DNA from: Actinomycetes bacterium
GTDB lineage: Bacteria; Actinomycetota; Acidimicrobiia; Acidimicrobiales; Ilumatobacteraceae
Direction: 5' to 3'
NCBI GenBank assembly: GCA_025356335.1
Contig: JANXUF010000033.1
Coordinates: forward strand, 86,392 to 150,391
Length of the DNA stretch: 64,000 bases
Positions 53,592-62,447 of this stretch are shown here, piece after piece. A program made the translations under genes and the position numbers. Within the stretch, counting starts at the first letter, position 1; every line of letters begins with the position of its first letter. Below the pieces are notes generated by a model that searched no databases, was not told the origin of the DNA, and saw nothing but the letters and a program-made list of their open reading frames with translations.

Positions 53592-54151
53592 GTGGGCCCA
53601 CCACGCGTCCTGCCGGACACGAACGTCTGTACCCGATGTAGCTCCTCCACCTCATCCTGCGCTGCGACGAATCGTCCCTGATCGAGCTGCTCTGGACCGA
53701 AGATCTACTTGGTGAGTTGAGCCGCAAGTGAGTCGAGCACGGTGCCCGATCCGTCGACGACGCACACCGCATTTGTCGACAGATTCGGGTCGCCTTCGCA
53801 GGCCAGGACGTCGCGCGTGCCGAGTACGAATCGCTGATCGACCAGATGCCGGTCGGCGACATCGACGACCACGTCCACGCCGCCGCAGCAGTATCACGCG
53901 CACGGGTGACGATCCTGACCAACAACGTGCGCGACTTCCCCGGCGGCCCACTCGGCGAACTCGGCGTCACCGTGACAACACCTGACGACTTTCTCGTCGA
54001 CCTGCTCGCATCACACTCGAGCGATCTGCTCGACGTGATCGTCCAAATGGCTGCCGCCCGCCGGAACCCACCAATGTCGACCGCCGATGTACTCGACGCC
54101 CTGAGCCGAGCCGACGTGCCGAAGTTCGCAGCGAAGATTCGGGCGGACTGA
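53592..54151 (+). pseudogene. PIN-domain toxin, copy 2, frameshift and stop
   Basis: Begins LPDTNVC, then loses one base relative to copy 1 near 53630 and shifts. A TGA replaces the TGG of the KWVEHG segment near 53730. The rest is open: AGQDVARAEYE, DDHVHAAAAVSRARVTILTNNVRDFPGG, then VDVLDALSRADV-like C-terminal helix to 54151. The lesions differ from those of copy 1. Confidence 0.8.
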
Positions 54152-54171
54152 CACTGAACTTTCGATCACGC

Positions 54172-54194
54172 GTGTAACCGGCAGTATTGGACAC
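54172..54194. repeat. Cassette-site E
   Basis: GTGTAACCGG, then CAGTATTGGACAC. Arms GTGT and ACAC. It follows PIN copy 2 exactly as site A follows PIN copy 1. Confidence 0.65.
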
Positions 54195-54253
54195 CGCTTT
54201 CCGCACCGTCCATCACGGCGGTGGTGGCTCACTGTGTCGGCGTGTCCAATCCG

Positions 54254-54661
54254 CTACCAGATCGCAGGAGCGACCGTCAGATTGCGCATCAGACGGTCCG
54301 GGGAGACGAGGGGAAGACCGTTCGCCTTTGCGGTTGCGACGATGAGCCGATCGAACGGGTCCGGAAGGTCGGCCTTCGCCGGTTCCCAGGCAAGTCGAGC
54401 AACATCCACCGTGACAGGCAGAACGTGGATGTTGATGTCACGATCATGGATCGCCGCATCCAGTTCAGCCAACTGCTCGACCGAGAGGGCGTCGTTGCGT
54501 TTGTGAGTTGCGTACCAGATGTCGACCAGGGTGACGGCGGAGATGAAGATGCCGTCACCGGCGTCGGCAGCCTGCAACGCGTCAACCGCGACCTCCGACA
54601 GTCGCTCGTCGTCTGTGAGCCACCAGATGATCGTGACGGTGTCCGCGACGACCCCAGTCAC
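54254..54661 (-). CDS. PIN-domain toxin
   Basis: 135 residues: VVADTVTIIWWLTDD, LVDIWYATHKRN, DPFDRLIVATAKANGLPLVSPDR; the acids are in PIN order. Starts with a GTG that overlaps the antitoxin stop as GTGA. With the AbrB-like gene it forms a toxin-antitoxin pair on the minus strand, inside a cassette bounded by sites E and F. Confidence 0.88.
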   Translation of the reverse strand: MTGVVADTVTIIWWLTDDERLSEVAVDALQAADAGDGIFISAVTLVDIWYATHKRNDALSVEQLAELDAAIHDRDINIHVLPVTVDVARLAWEPAKADLPDPFDRLIVATAKANGLPLVSPDRLMRNLTVAPAIW

Positions 54662-54897
54662 AAACCTCGACGATCCTCGAAATCGATCAGCCGTTCAGCC
54701 CGTCCTGCCTGGAACTCTTCGAGGTTGAGCGATGGCAGCACGCCCTTGAGGAGCCCGCGGCTGGACTTGCGAGGCGTCAGGTGGGGGCGGAGTTCGACGG
54801 CGAGTGTCTCGCCGGGCTTGATGCCGAGGTTCGCAATCTCCGCCGCAGGGATAAAGACGGTGCCGTCTTCTCGTACCTGAATTTCAAGCATGCTCAC
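54658..54897 (-). CDS. AbrB/MazE-type antitoxin
   Basis: 79 residues: swapped-hairpin DNA-binding domain LEIQVREDGTVFIPAAEIANLGIKPGETLAVEL, then a toxin-binding tail (SLNLEEFQAGRAERLIDFEDRRGL). Tandem Met codons at the start. Upstream of and overlapping its PIN partner. Confidence 0.88.
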   Translation of the reverse strand: MSMLEIQVREDGTVFIPAAEIANLGIKPGETLAVELRPHLTPRKSSRGLLKGVLPSLNLEEFQAGRAERLIDFEDRRGL

Positions 54898-54966
54898 GTT
54901 CGTAGTCTACGAGAGCGACGACCTTGGGACGCCCGAAACTCCGGCTGGACGGTCTCCCGATTTCTT

Positions 54967-55020
54967 CAAGCCCAATACCCGCCACGTAGCCGGCGGTACC
55001 AGTCACTTGGGCAGCGCTTG
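54967..55020. repeat. Cassette-site F
   Basis: Core CCGGCGGTA at 54990-54998. Left arm GCCCAATACCCGCC (54970-54983), right arm GGCGGTACC then TTGGGC (55007-55012), with an outer CAAG/CTTG pair. It lies between two divergent genes, so it is not a simple terminator. Confidence 0.8.
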
Positions 55021-55079
55021 TCCCATGGCGTATTGTTCCTTCAGAGCAGGCGCCAGATCCCGTCTGTGTTCTGGGGATC

Positions 55080-55427
55080 ATGAGTAACACTCCTCCACCA
55101 TCGGGATATTGGTTGGCGTCAGATGGCAACTGGTATCCGCCTGACACCCTTCCCGACGTGGTTGCGCGCTCGCTGTCGCCAACGGAACCACCTTCGGCCG
55201 GCAAGGCGCTCCTTTGGACGCTCCTGGCTGCGGTCTGGCTGTGGCTGCTTCTTCCGGTTGCGATCCACTACACGCGGAAGGCACGCCGGGAGGTTGCCGA
55301 ATCGAACGGTCGCTACGCGTGGTCCCGAAGCTTGTTGCACCGTCCGGTGCTTTTGTGGCTCGTGGTGTTTGGATCTGGGATGGCGCTCATCTTCACGATG
55401 GCAGCCGTTGGGATGTACGGGCCCTGA
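55080..55427 (+). CDS. Small two-helix membrane protein with SDGNWYPP motif
   Basis: 115 residues. The N terminus GYWLASDGNWYPPD is a short aromatic motif seen before many actinobacterial membrane proteins. Two hydrophobic segments (ALLWTLLAAVWLWLLLPVAI, LLWLVVFGSGMALIFTMAAVG) flank a basic loop. Function unknown. It is alone between sites F and G. Confidence 0.7.
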   Translation: MSNTPPPSGYWLASDGNWYPPDTLPDVVARSLSPTEPPSAGKALLWTLLAAVWLWLLLPVAIHYTRKARREVAESNGRYAWSRSLLHRPVLLWLVVFGSGMALIFTMAAVGMYGP

Positions 55428-55548
55428 CGTATGTTGAGGCTGCGCCCTCGACGGAGAGCGCGACTGCCGAACTGCGCCATCGCAACGACTCAATGTTCTC
55501 GGCCTGGCGGCTGAACGGCTCGTTGGTCGCGTCTCGACAACGACATCG

Positions 55549-55594
55549 GTTCTCGCAATACGACAGCGCCGCCAAACCGGCGGTACCGGGCAAC
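55549..55594. repeat. Cassette-site G
   Basis: Core CCGGCGGTA at 55577-55585. Stem GCCGCC-aaacc-GGCGG, the conserved left block GCAATACGA, and outer GTT (55549) / AAC (55592). The 55595-55855 stretch after it has an open frame (DIAEEWCDIAVLAQVCRSGD) that may be the end of a lost gene. Confidence 0.8.
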
Positions 55595-55906
55595 GCGCGC
55601 CAGTCCTGCTCTGATCAGTAGACCAGCTCGAGGTCGCGGGTAATCTCTCAACGTTGTCGGGAGAACATGAGGTGCCCACCCTTTGAGGTGACGGATTGTT
55701 TGAGCTGCTGAGGCAGCAACGTTGCTCCCAATTTCTCGCTCGACGACATTGCCGAGGAGTGGTGCGACATAGCCGTACTCGCACAGGTCTGTCGGAGCGG
55801 CGATGCCGCGCTCGACGTAGCCGTTCGCGATAGCGCGCTCAACCCGGTTGCGCTGGTGAACGAGGATTCGTCAGACTTAGATGTTGACGTCAAGCATGGG
55901 AGATTT

Positions 55907-56664
55907 ATGGACTACGTAGGCGCGGTGATTGTCACGGGTGCCAGCCGCCGGATCGGGATCGGTTCCGAGATCGTCAGGCAGCTCGCCGCAAACGGTTGGA
56001 ATGTGTTTGCGACGTGGTGGACGCCGTACGACGCGTCGATGCCGTGGGGATCCACTGCTGACGAAGTTGATGATTTATTGGCAGTTCCCGGAGTAGTCGG
56101 GATGCAAGCAGATCTCGCCGACCCGGACGCGCCGGCCGCTCTGTTCGATGTCGCTGTCGCAGCGGTGGGACCGATCCGGGCTCTCGTCAACGTACACACC
56201 TACGATCCGGGAGGCGGGCTTGAGACGATCGACGCTGCCGGCCTTGACCGTCACCTGGCAATCAACGTCCGAGGGACGTACCTGTTGTGTCGCGAGTTTT
56301 CATCCCGGTACACGCCCACGTCCGGACCGGGCCGGATCGTCAATTTCTTGAGTGGTCCTCCGCTGGTCGGATCGGTCGCTTACGCGACCTCGAAAGGTGC
56401 CGTGCATTGGATTACGCTCTCGATCGCTGGAGAGCTCGCTGCGAGGGGGATCACCGTGAACGCGATCAACCCAGGACCGACTGACACCGGTTGGATGAGC
56501 GCCGAACTCAGATCTCGGCTGGCAAAGAGCAATCCGATCGGTCGCGTCTCGGAACCTCACGACGCCGCCAACATCGTCCGGTTCCTTTGTCGGACGATGG
56601 CGGTTGGCTCACCGCACAGTTCCTGCAATCCGACGGTGGATTCTCTCAGCTGGCGACTCCCTAG
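55907..56664 (+). CDS. Short-chain dehydrogenase/reductase, frameshifted near the 3' end
   Basis: NAD(P)-dependent SDR: VIVTGASRRIGIGSEIVRQLA (nucleotide loop), ALVNVHTYDPGGG (in place of NNAG), and YATSKGAVHWITLSIAGELAARGITVNAINPGPTDTGWM with the Tyr and Lys. At about 56590 one base is missing; in the next frame the normal SDR ending (DDGGWLTAQFLQSDGGFSQL) resumes and stops at 56664. Without the shift the gene would end there; read literally it runs to 56746. The start is the ATG at 55907, or a GTG at 55856. Confidence 0.75.
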
Positions 56665-56701
56665 ACGATCTGTTGGCACTGCGGCAGCGTCTATCCATCA
56701 C

Positions 56702-56726
56702 CCCAATACCGGCGGTACAGGGCAGT
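56702..56726. repeat. Cassette-site H
   Basis: A nearly perfect palindrome around 56712: CCC-aa-TACCG-g-CGGTA-ca-GGG, then CAGT. Core CCGGCGGTA at 56709-56717. No loop, which makes it the most compact site. The 56727-56999 stretch holds no clear gene. Confidence 0.8.
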
Positions 56727-56999
56727 CAGCGATCCCGATCCCGTAGATTTCTGAATCCGCTGACCTCGTCCCGACGGCCGTCCACCCCACAAGACAACGT
56801 CAACTTCCACGGCTCGTCGGGACCGAGACGTCGCGAGAGACTTCCACACCACCAACTGAGATGACATCAACGTCGCACGACGATCAACACAGGGCGCGGT
56901 ATCTCAAAGAGTCGTCGCCTCGCTTCGCTTCGCGCCTTCACGCACGACCCTCGGAGAGCCACGTCGCTTCGCCGGCCAGCACCACGACGTACGCTCGCG

Positions 57000-57620
57000 T
57001 TGATGAACGATCGACAGCCAGGCGACGGCCGGTACTCGAAAGTAGAGAGGGAGCAGCGGTGGACGCTCACCCGGGTTCCAACCGACGCCCAACCCGCCTG
57101 TGAAATCCTGGACCGATACATCATCGGCACCAACTTGAGGTTGCGGCGAGTCGAGACAGGGCAAGACATCACGCTGAAGCTGTGCCAGAAAATTCGTACC
57201 GAACCTACAGACCCTGAAGTGGTCAAGCTCACGAATATCTACCTCTCGGTGACCGAATACGCCGTCCTCGCAACGCTTCCGGCTGCGGAACTTCGAAAGA
57301 CGCGCTGGAGGCTGAAATGCAACGGAGCAACCGTCTCGGTCGACGAGTTCCACGGGCGCCACCGCGGCCTGCTTCTGGCCGAGGTTGAACTTGGCATCAT
57401 CGAGAAGCGCATGCGCACCCCAGCCTTCGCCGTGCGCGAGGTCACGAACGACGATCGATTCTCGGGAGGCGCACTCGCATTCGCATCGGACATGACCCTG
57501 AATGCGCTTTTGCAAGCGGAGAACCCCTTTCCCGTCATGAACCCTGCCAAGTCGACCCCTCCAAGTGTCCATCTGGATGCATCGGCACACTCGTCTCGAC
57601 CGCATGCATCAAGCGCTTAA
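57000..57620 (+). CDS. CYTH-domain protein
   Basis: 206 residues. Tunnel-fold phosphatase/cyclase family: VEREQRWTLTRVP (ExExK-like start), IIGTNLRLRRV, LKLCQKIR, LTNIYLSVTEYAVLATLPAAELRKTRW, VDEFHGRHRGLLLAEVEL. Members hydrolyse triphosphates (polyphosphate, thiamine triphosphate) or cyclise ATP; the activity cannot be told. Its stop is three bases before the core of site I. Confidence 0.85.
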   Translation: MMNDRQPGDGRYSKVEREQRWTLTRVPTDAQPACEILDRYIIGTNLRLRRVETGQDITLKLCQKIRTEPTDPEVVKLTNIYLSVTEYAVLATLPAAELRKTRWRLKCNGATVSVDEFHGRHRGLLLAEVELGIIEKRMRTPAFAVREVTNDDRFSGGALAFASDMTLNALLQAENPFPVMNPAKSTPPSVHLDASAHSSRPHASSA

Positions 57621-57640
57621 TCCCGGCGGTATGGGGCGGT
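57611..57640. repeat. Cassette-site I
   Basis: Core CCGGCGGTA at 57623-57631, then TGGGGCGGT. It fills nearly all of the 26 bases between the CYTH stop and the convergent AAC(3) stop. Confidence 0.75.
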
Positions 57641-57646
57641 CGGTGT

Positions 57647-58489
57647 CTACTCGAGTGGGCCGCCGGCGATCGCGTCTGCGCACTCGATGCACTCCGGGTT
57701 GGGGCAGTGCGTCATCGATGGGTCGGTGCGTATCGCGTCGGCGGTGATCGCAACGATTTGGCGAGCAGGGAACACACGCCACAGGCTCGCCCCAACGAGG
57801 AGGCGCCGTTCCACCGGGGCGAGCGCCTTCGCCAACGATTCGAAACCTTCGGAGCATTCACCGGCTCGGACCCGGACGACACGACCATCCCGGTTGCGTG
57901 TCCAGCGGATGAACGGGCGTCGGCCCGCTTCGAGTTCTGCAAGGTGGAGCAGGGTCATGCGGGTCAGACCGACACCCATCAACACAACGACACCGTTCTC
58001 CTCGACGAGCGCTCGGAGCGGGCCGTACACATCGGCATCCGTTTCTGCATCGATCAACCGCGCCGCAAGGGTTCCGACAGCGCTGAACTCGCCACTGGCG
58101 TAGCGGCAACGGATCCGATCGGGACGCGCGGCGATGTGCGCCGAGAACGCGCCGAGCCACGCCGCCACATCGGTTCGGGAGCGGTCGTACACGCCGATCG
58201 ACTCACCTGGTGGTGCCTCGCCGTCTGGCCGGTCGTGCTTCGAGTAGTCGATCCCGTTCCGTGCGGGTCGATCGTTGGGTGGTGGCGGGATCGCGAACAG
58301 ATCGGGTGCCATTGTGGCGGCGAGCACTGTGGAGTCGGCTGCGAGGACACCGTCGACGATTGTCGCTGGACCGTTCTCGAGCCGGGCGAAGGAACGAAGC
58401 GACACGTGGACCTCGATCGGCCGTCCGGTAATCCCCAGTCCCCGAAGCGCTCCCTCGACCTCGCGTGCACCAACGGCAACGTCTGACAC
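57647..58489 (-). CDS. AAC(3)-family N-acetyltransferase
   Basis: 280 residues of the AAC(3)/YokD family: GRPIEVHVSLRSFARLENGPATIVDGVL, PPGESIGVYDRSRTDVAAWLGAF, YASGEFSAVGTLAARLI (catalytic region), ENGVVVLMGVGLTRMTLLHLAEL. Family members acetylate the 3-amino group of aminoglycosides, but many homologues have other substrates, so resistance is only a possibility. The GTG start at 58489 lies inside the left arm of site J. Confidence 0.85.
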   Translation of the reverse strand: MSDVAVGAREVEGALRGLGITGRPIEVHVSLRSFARLENGPATIVDGVLAADSTVLAATMAPDLFAIPPPPNDRPARNGIDYSKHDRPDGEAPPGESIGVYDRSRTDVAAWLGAFSAHIAARPDRIRCRYASGEFSAVGTLAARLIDAETDADVYGPLRALVEENGVVVLMGVGLTRMTLLHLAELEAGRRPFIRWTRNRDGRVVRVRAGECSEGFESLAKALAPVERRLLVGASLWRVFPARQIVAITADAIRTDPSMTHCPNPECIECADAIAGGPLE

Positions 58490-58533
58490 GCCGCCCAGTC
58501 AACCACGGCGACCCGGCATTTGCGGGCAGCGTG
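58487..58533. repeat. Cassette-site J (diverged core)
   Basis: Long dyad CACGC-c-GCCC (58487-58496) / GGGC-a-GCGTG (58524-58533). The core reads CCCGGCATTTGCGGGCAG. The 58534-58861 stretch that follows shows no gene. Confidence 0.55.
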
Positions 58534-58861
58534 CGCGCCTTCGTTCAGCCGTGGGTGACGTCTCGCCGATGGTCAATTGCCGACCGCGACGGAGGCGAAC
58601 TCAGCGTCGTCGATGTGATGCGGAACGACAGATGCCGGGCTGGGCGTGAACACCGCTGCGAGTGCGTTACGACGTCGTTGCCGACACGGTCACTGCAGCA
58701 GCCACAGCTTCTGGCAGTTCCTCGCCGATCGCTGACAAGCAGGGCTGTCGCTGTCGGACACACAACGACTGCCGCGTCTCCCGAGCGGCGACACCGTGGC
58801 AGACTCGTTCTGCGTGGTCTGTCTGCTTGCCCCGAGACCGGGTGGAGCGCATACTTCGGAT

Positions 58862-59500
58862 GTGAACCACCGGACGATGCTCTGCCTCGCAGCATTCGCC
58901 GTGGCGGCAGCGTCATGTGCATCGAACCGAACTTCTCAGCCGTCGCCAACCACCGTGCCGGCGGCCGCCGTCACGACGATGTCGAGCGTCGCACATACAG
59001 CCGACGCCACCGACCCCGGTGGCATGCTTGCAGCACTGCAAGCGCGACCGCTGAAATTGCCACAGATCTCCACACCCGGGAACTGCCCGATCACGACGGT
59101 GGTCTCGTCACCATCGAAAGATCTTGGCCCGTTGATCGGTGACGGCCCGGCACGACCGGGCGGCTTCAATCCGGTCGATGGCCTGCAACTGGCTCCAGCG
59201 TCACGGTTCAGTTCAGACAGCTGGGCGGGCAACAAAGTGTTGTGGGCACTCTCATCGGCTCGACCAGGCCCAGTACTCGTGCGCGGACACCAACTCGACG
59301 GTGATCACGAAGTCCGTTTCGGTAACGCCCCGACTCCTGTGTCCACGTTCGTGATGAACCCGGCCGCAGCAACCCCACTCGACGGCGGATGGTACGACTT
59401 CCCCGGCAACACCAGACTCGAACAGGCAGGCTGCTACGCCTACCAAATCGACAGCCCCGAAGAAACATCCACCGTTGTCTTCAAAGCCGTCGGACCCTGA
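58862..59500 (+). CDS. Putative secreted lipoprotein
   Basis: 212 residues from the GTG at 58862. Signal peptide with a lipobox-like end (AVAAASCAS), a Ser/Thr/Pro stretch, then a compact domain with GGWYDFPGNTRLEQAGCYAYQID and ETSTVVFKAV at the end. I recognise no family. Alone between sites J and K. Confidence 0.7.
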   Translation: MNHRTMLCLAAFAVAAASCASNRTSQPSPTTVPAAAVTTMSSVAHTADATDPGGMLAALQARPLKLPQISTPGNCPITTVVSSPSKDLGPLIGDGPARPGGFNPVDGLQLAPASRFSSDSWAGNKVLWALSSARPGPVLVRGHQLDGDHEVRFGNAPTPVSTFVMNPAAATPLDGGWYDFPGNTRLEQAGCYAYQIDSPEETSTVVFKAVGP

Positions 59501-59532
59501 CCACATCGACTCTCGAACCGTGACCGGCCACA

Positions 59533-59610
59533 GCAACGCCCACACGCTCATTCGAGGCGCACGGGCGTCCGTAAGCCGGCGGTATCAGGCACCGTTACGC
59601 TGGCGTTCTT
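59533..59610. repeat. Cassette-site K
   Basis: Core CCGGCGGTA at 59576-59584, then TCAGGCACC. An outer dyad AACGCC (59535-59540) / GGCGTT (59602-59607) encloses it, in the AAC...GTT order of attC sites. Confidence 0.75.
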
Positions 59611-60297
59611 GTGAGTATCGCACTTGCAGCGAAGCGCCAGGTCGGTATTCGACGCTCGTGGGGCACGGCGTCATATGCGGATGAATTCACGATGTCGCGG
59701 ACACGTGACTGCAAGCATGTTCGAATGACAGTTGGTGGTGACGACGTCGAAGCGGCAGTCGCAGAGATGGTCGCGGTCCTTGCACCCCGGATCGTGGTCG
59801 ACTGGAATGTGCGGGCCGGCGCCCTTGAGTGGAGCTGCTGGTCGGCCGCCGCTCATGTCGCACACGACTTGCTGGCCTACGCCGGACAAGTCGTGGCGCG
59901 CGCGACCGATGGATACCTGCCGTACGACCTCGTCACGGCGCGAGACGCCTCGCCTCGACAGGTTCTGACCGTCGTTGAAGCATGCGGACGGCTCCTGGCC
60001 CACGCAGTCGACAACGCCGCAGGTGGTCCCGTTGCATGGCACTGGGGAATGTCCGACGCTGCAGGGTTTGCCTCCATGGGAATCGCTGAAGTGCTTGTGC
60101 ACACCTTCGACATCTCACAGGGCCTCGGCGTGACCTGGCTGCCTCCTGATTCGCTCGCTCAGCTGGTCGTCGCTCGACTCCTCCCGGACGCACCGCCCGG
60201 ACGAGCGGCGGAGATTCTGCTGTGGGCGACTGGCAGAGCCGATATCGAAGGCCGCCAGCACGTCACCGACTGGGTTTGGCGAGTCGCTCAGGTGTGA
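59611..60297 (+). CDS. DinB-fold mycothiol-dependent-isomerase-like protein
   Basis: Up to 228 residues; the conserved part starts near the ATG at 59725. Pattern of TIGR03083-type proteins: WSAAAHVAHDLLAYAGQVVA (metal His), then GIAEVLVHTFDISQGLGVTW (second His pair) and LLWATGR. The family uses mycothiol as a cofactor, which the host can make (mshD at 13800). Substrate unknown. Confidence 0.8.
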   Translation: MSIALAAKRQVGIRRSWGTASYADEFTMSRTRDCKHVRMTVGGDDVEAAVAEMVAVLAPRIVVDWNVRAGALEWSCWSAAAHVAHDLLAYAGQVVARATDGYLPYDLVTARDASPRQVLTVVEACGRLLAHAVDNAAGGPVAWHWGMSDAAGFASMGIAEVLVHTFDISQGLGVTWLPPDSLAQLVVARLLPDAPPGRAAEILLWATGRADIEGRQHVTDWVWRVAQV

Positions 60298-60416
60298 CCT
60301 CGACGGGCGCATCAGGCAGCGACCTGGCGTCGCCCAGAACTGCCGCTCTGCGCCGCCGCAGACTCGATGGGCTCAGCCGGCGGTTGACCGGCCGGGTCGT
60401 CAAATCTCGATCACAG

Positions 60417-60452
60417 GATCGGTCGCCGCCAAACCGGCGTTCTCGGGTAGGC
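60417..60452. repeat. Cassette-site L (diverged core)
   Basis: GCCGCCAAACCGGCG as in site G, then TTCTCGGGTAGGC in place of the usual right half. Stem CGCC (60424) / GGCG (60436). It precedes the 3' end of the MFS gene. Confidence 0.55.
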
Positions 60453-60471
60453 GAGCGTGTTGCGCACTGGC

Positions 60472-61691
60472 TCAGCTGGTGTGAATGGGGGCCGGGTTGG
60501 CTGGGGTGTCGGTGATCGAGAATTTGATGGCGATGCCGCTGGCGAGCAGGCCTGCGCCGACGACGGCAATCGCGGTTCGCGGGCCGAAGCTGTTGGCGAT
60601 GAGTCCACCGGCGAGCGCTCCGAACGGCATCCCGAGGTACACGAGGAATCGGTAGCTTGCACCGACGCGACCGAGCAGCTCGTTCGGTATCAACCGTTGG
60701 CGCAACGCCAGCGTGAGCACATTCCACACGACGGTCCCGGCGGCGCTGACCCCAAGCAGTAGTCCGACCGCCAACGCGCTCGACAACCGCGAGATCACCA
60801 CATAGGAGACGCCGCTCGAGGCGATCGAAGCGCTCAACACCAGACTCAACGATCGCGAACGCAACCGCGGCGCCAGCCACGCCCCAACGACCCCGCCGAT
60901 CGACGGTGGGAGCAGCAGCAGACCGTACCCGGCGTCACTGACACCGAGATTACGTTTGGCGAAGACCACGAACACTGCGCCACCAATGAAGCTGACGGTC
61001 CCGAGCACCGTCGACCACAAGCCAGCGAGCGGAACATCCGCTCGTGCCACAACCAACGCAGACCCTCTGCGATATCGGATCGCATCGGACGCCGTGCACT
61101 TGCTCGCTGCTTGTCCGCTCGCACGGCGTAGCTTCCACTGATCGTCAGCGCGACCACTGCCGAGAGGAGGAAACTCGTCGCGTCGACCGTGAACGGGGCG
61201 GCGAGGGCAACGCCGAGCAGCAGCCCCCCGAGCGGCGGACCGACCAACCCGTTGGTGATCAGTTCGACCGCCTGCATCTGGCCGCCGGCACGCTCGAGAT
61301 CGTCAGCGTCGACGAGCGATGGCACGATCGCCATCGACGAACTGTCAACAATCGCCTCGGCGGACGACAACAGCGCCGTCACGACGTAGAGCAACGTGAT
61401 CGTGATGTGACCCGTGGCGATCATCGTCACGAGGACAAACGACACGACCGTTCGTGCCAGATCGAGACTGATCCGCATCCGCAATCGGTCGAGGCGATCA
61501 GCAAGTGCACCGCCAGGAAGAATGAACAGCAACCATGGAACCCGGTCGGCGATCGCCACACCGGCAATCAACCGGGGATCGCTCGTCAAGCGCGTCGCCA
61601 ACAGCGGCAATGCAGTCAGGCGAATCCCGTCCCCGAGATTGGAGATCCCCGTCGCCAGTCGCAACCGACGAAAACTCGAAGGCAAACCCAT
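60472..61691 (-). pseudogene. MFS exporter (EntS-like), single-base frameshift
   Basis: The first frame runs from the ATG at 61691 (GLPSSFRRLRLATGISNLGDG...LLFILPGGALADRLDRLRMRI) through LRWLWHERMFRSLA. One base is then missing near 61020, and the homology continues in the next frame as LWSTVLGTVSFIGGAVFVVF...TAIAVVGAGLLASGIAIKF to 60472. Together they give about 12 membrane helices of an MFS_3 drug/siderophore exporter. Either a recent inactivation or a sequencing error. Confidence 0.85.
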
Positions 61692-61756
61692 CGCAGCAAG
61701 ATACGTCCACGAGCCCACCGGAACCATCGTTCACCGACCCCTCGGCACGTAGCCGC

Positions 61757-61806
61757 CTGCCAATACGAGGGACGCCGTGCCCACCGAACCGGCGGTACCG
61801 GGCAGT
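61757..61806. repeat. Cassette-site M
   Basis: Core CCGGCGGTA at 61789-61797, then CCGGGCAGT. Left arm CTGCCAATAC (61757-61766) pairs with GTA...GGCAG; inner GCCG/CGGC. Same left block AATACGA as in site G. Confidence 0.8.
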
Positions 61807-61837
61807 GCTCTTGCCGAAGGAAAGTCGGTGTCGGATC

Positions 61838-62161
61838 TCAAGCCTTTCGGCTCCTCGGGTCGAGGGGCCACCACTCCGTGGTCGGCCGATCGTTGTTGAC
61901 GATCGACACGTTGTACGGAGCGACGTCGACGCGAAGTGACTCGAGACGCGCTCGGGCCTGATCGACACGCATGAATCGCTGAAGCAGTCGCGGGTACGGA
62001 TCCCCCGCACAACAGGCGACGATTCTGGCCCCCAGGAGATTTGGACCGAGGAACCCCTGATCGTCCCACGCCAAAACGACAACCTCGTCCCAGCGCCAAA
62101 GGCGATGCCGGAAGAATCCCCTGCGCACGAGCCCAGTCTCCGAAACTCTCAAATCACCCAC
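61838..62161 (-). CDS. Small PH-like-domain protein
   Basis: 107 residues from the GTG at 62161: LRVSETGLVRRGFFRHRLWRWDEVVVLAWDD is a beta-sandwich pattern typical of bacterial PH-like domains, and the C terminus is helical and polar. No membrane segment. Function unknown. Divergent from the next gene, with a site-like block between. Confidence 0.6.
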   Translation of the reverse strand: MGDLRVSETGLVRRGFFRHRLWRWDEVVVLAWDDQGFLGPNLLGARIVACCAGDPYPRLLQRFMRVDQARARLESLRVDVAPYNVSIVNNDRPTTEWWPLDPRSRKA

Positions 62162-62225
62162 AGTGCCATCATCCTCACACCTACAGCGCGCAGGTCGAAC
62201 CCGAACCCGAACCCGTCCGCACGCG

Positions 62226-62244
62226 CCCGGCGGTGCAGGGCACT
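62226..62244. repeat. Cassette-site O (weaker)
   Basis: CCCGGCGGTGCAGGGCACT, one base off the core, between the divergent PH-like gene and the small protein at 62448. A 6-bp ACCCGA repeat lies just before it. Confidence 0.5.
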
Positions 62245-62447
62245 CTCGCACCAGCTCGAAAGTGGCGCCGGATGGTTGGCGCCAGCAGACATCGGCCGGT
62301 CGACCCAGACTCGGACTACTGCATGTCCGGTGGCGGGCACTGCTCGATGGCGGAGTCAGAGCTGCGGTGGCTCTCGATCTGTGGGCATCGTTGTTCATCG
62401 CCGATATTCGGCGCGCACGTATTCGTCAGGGATGGCAGATTGTGTCG

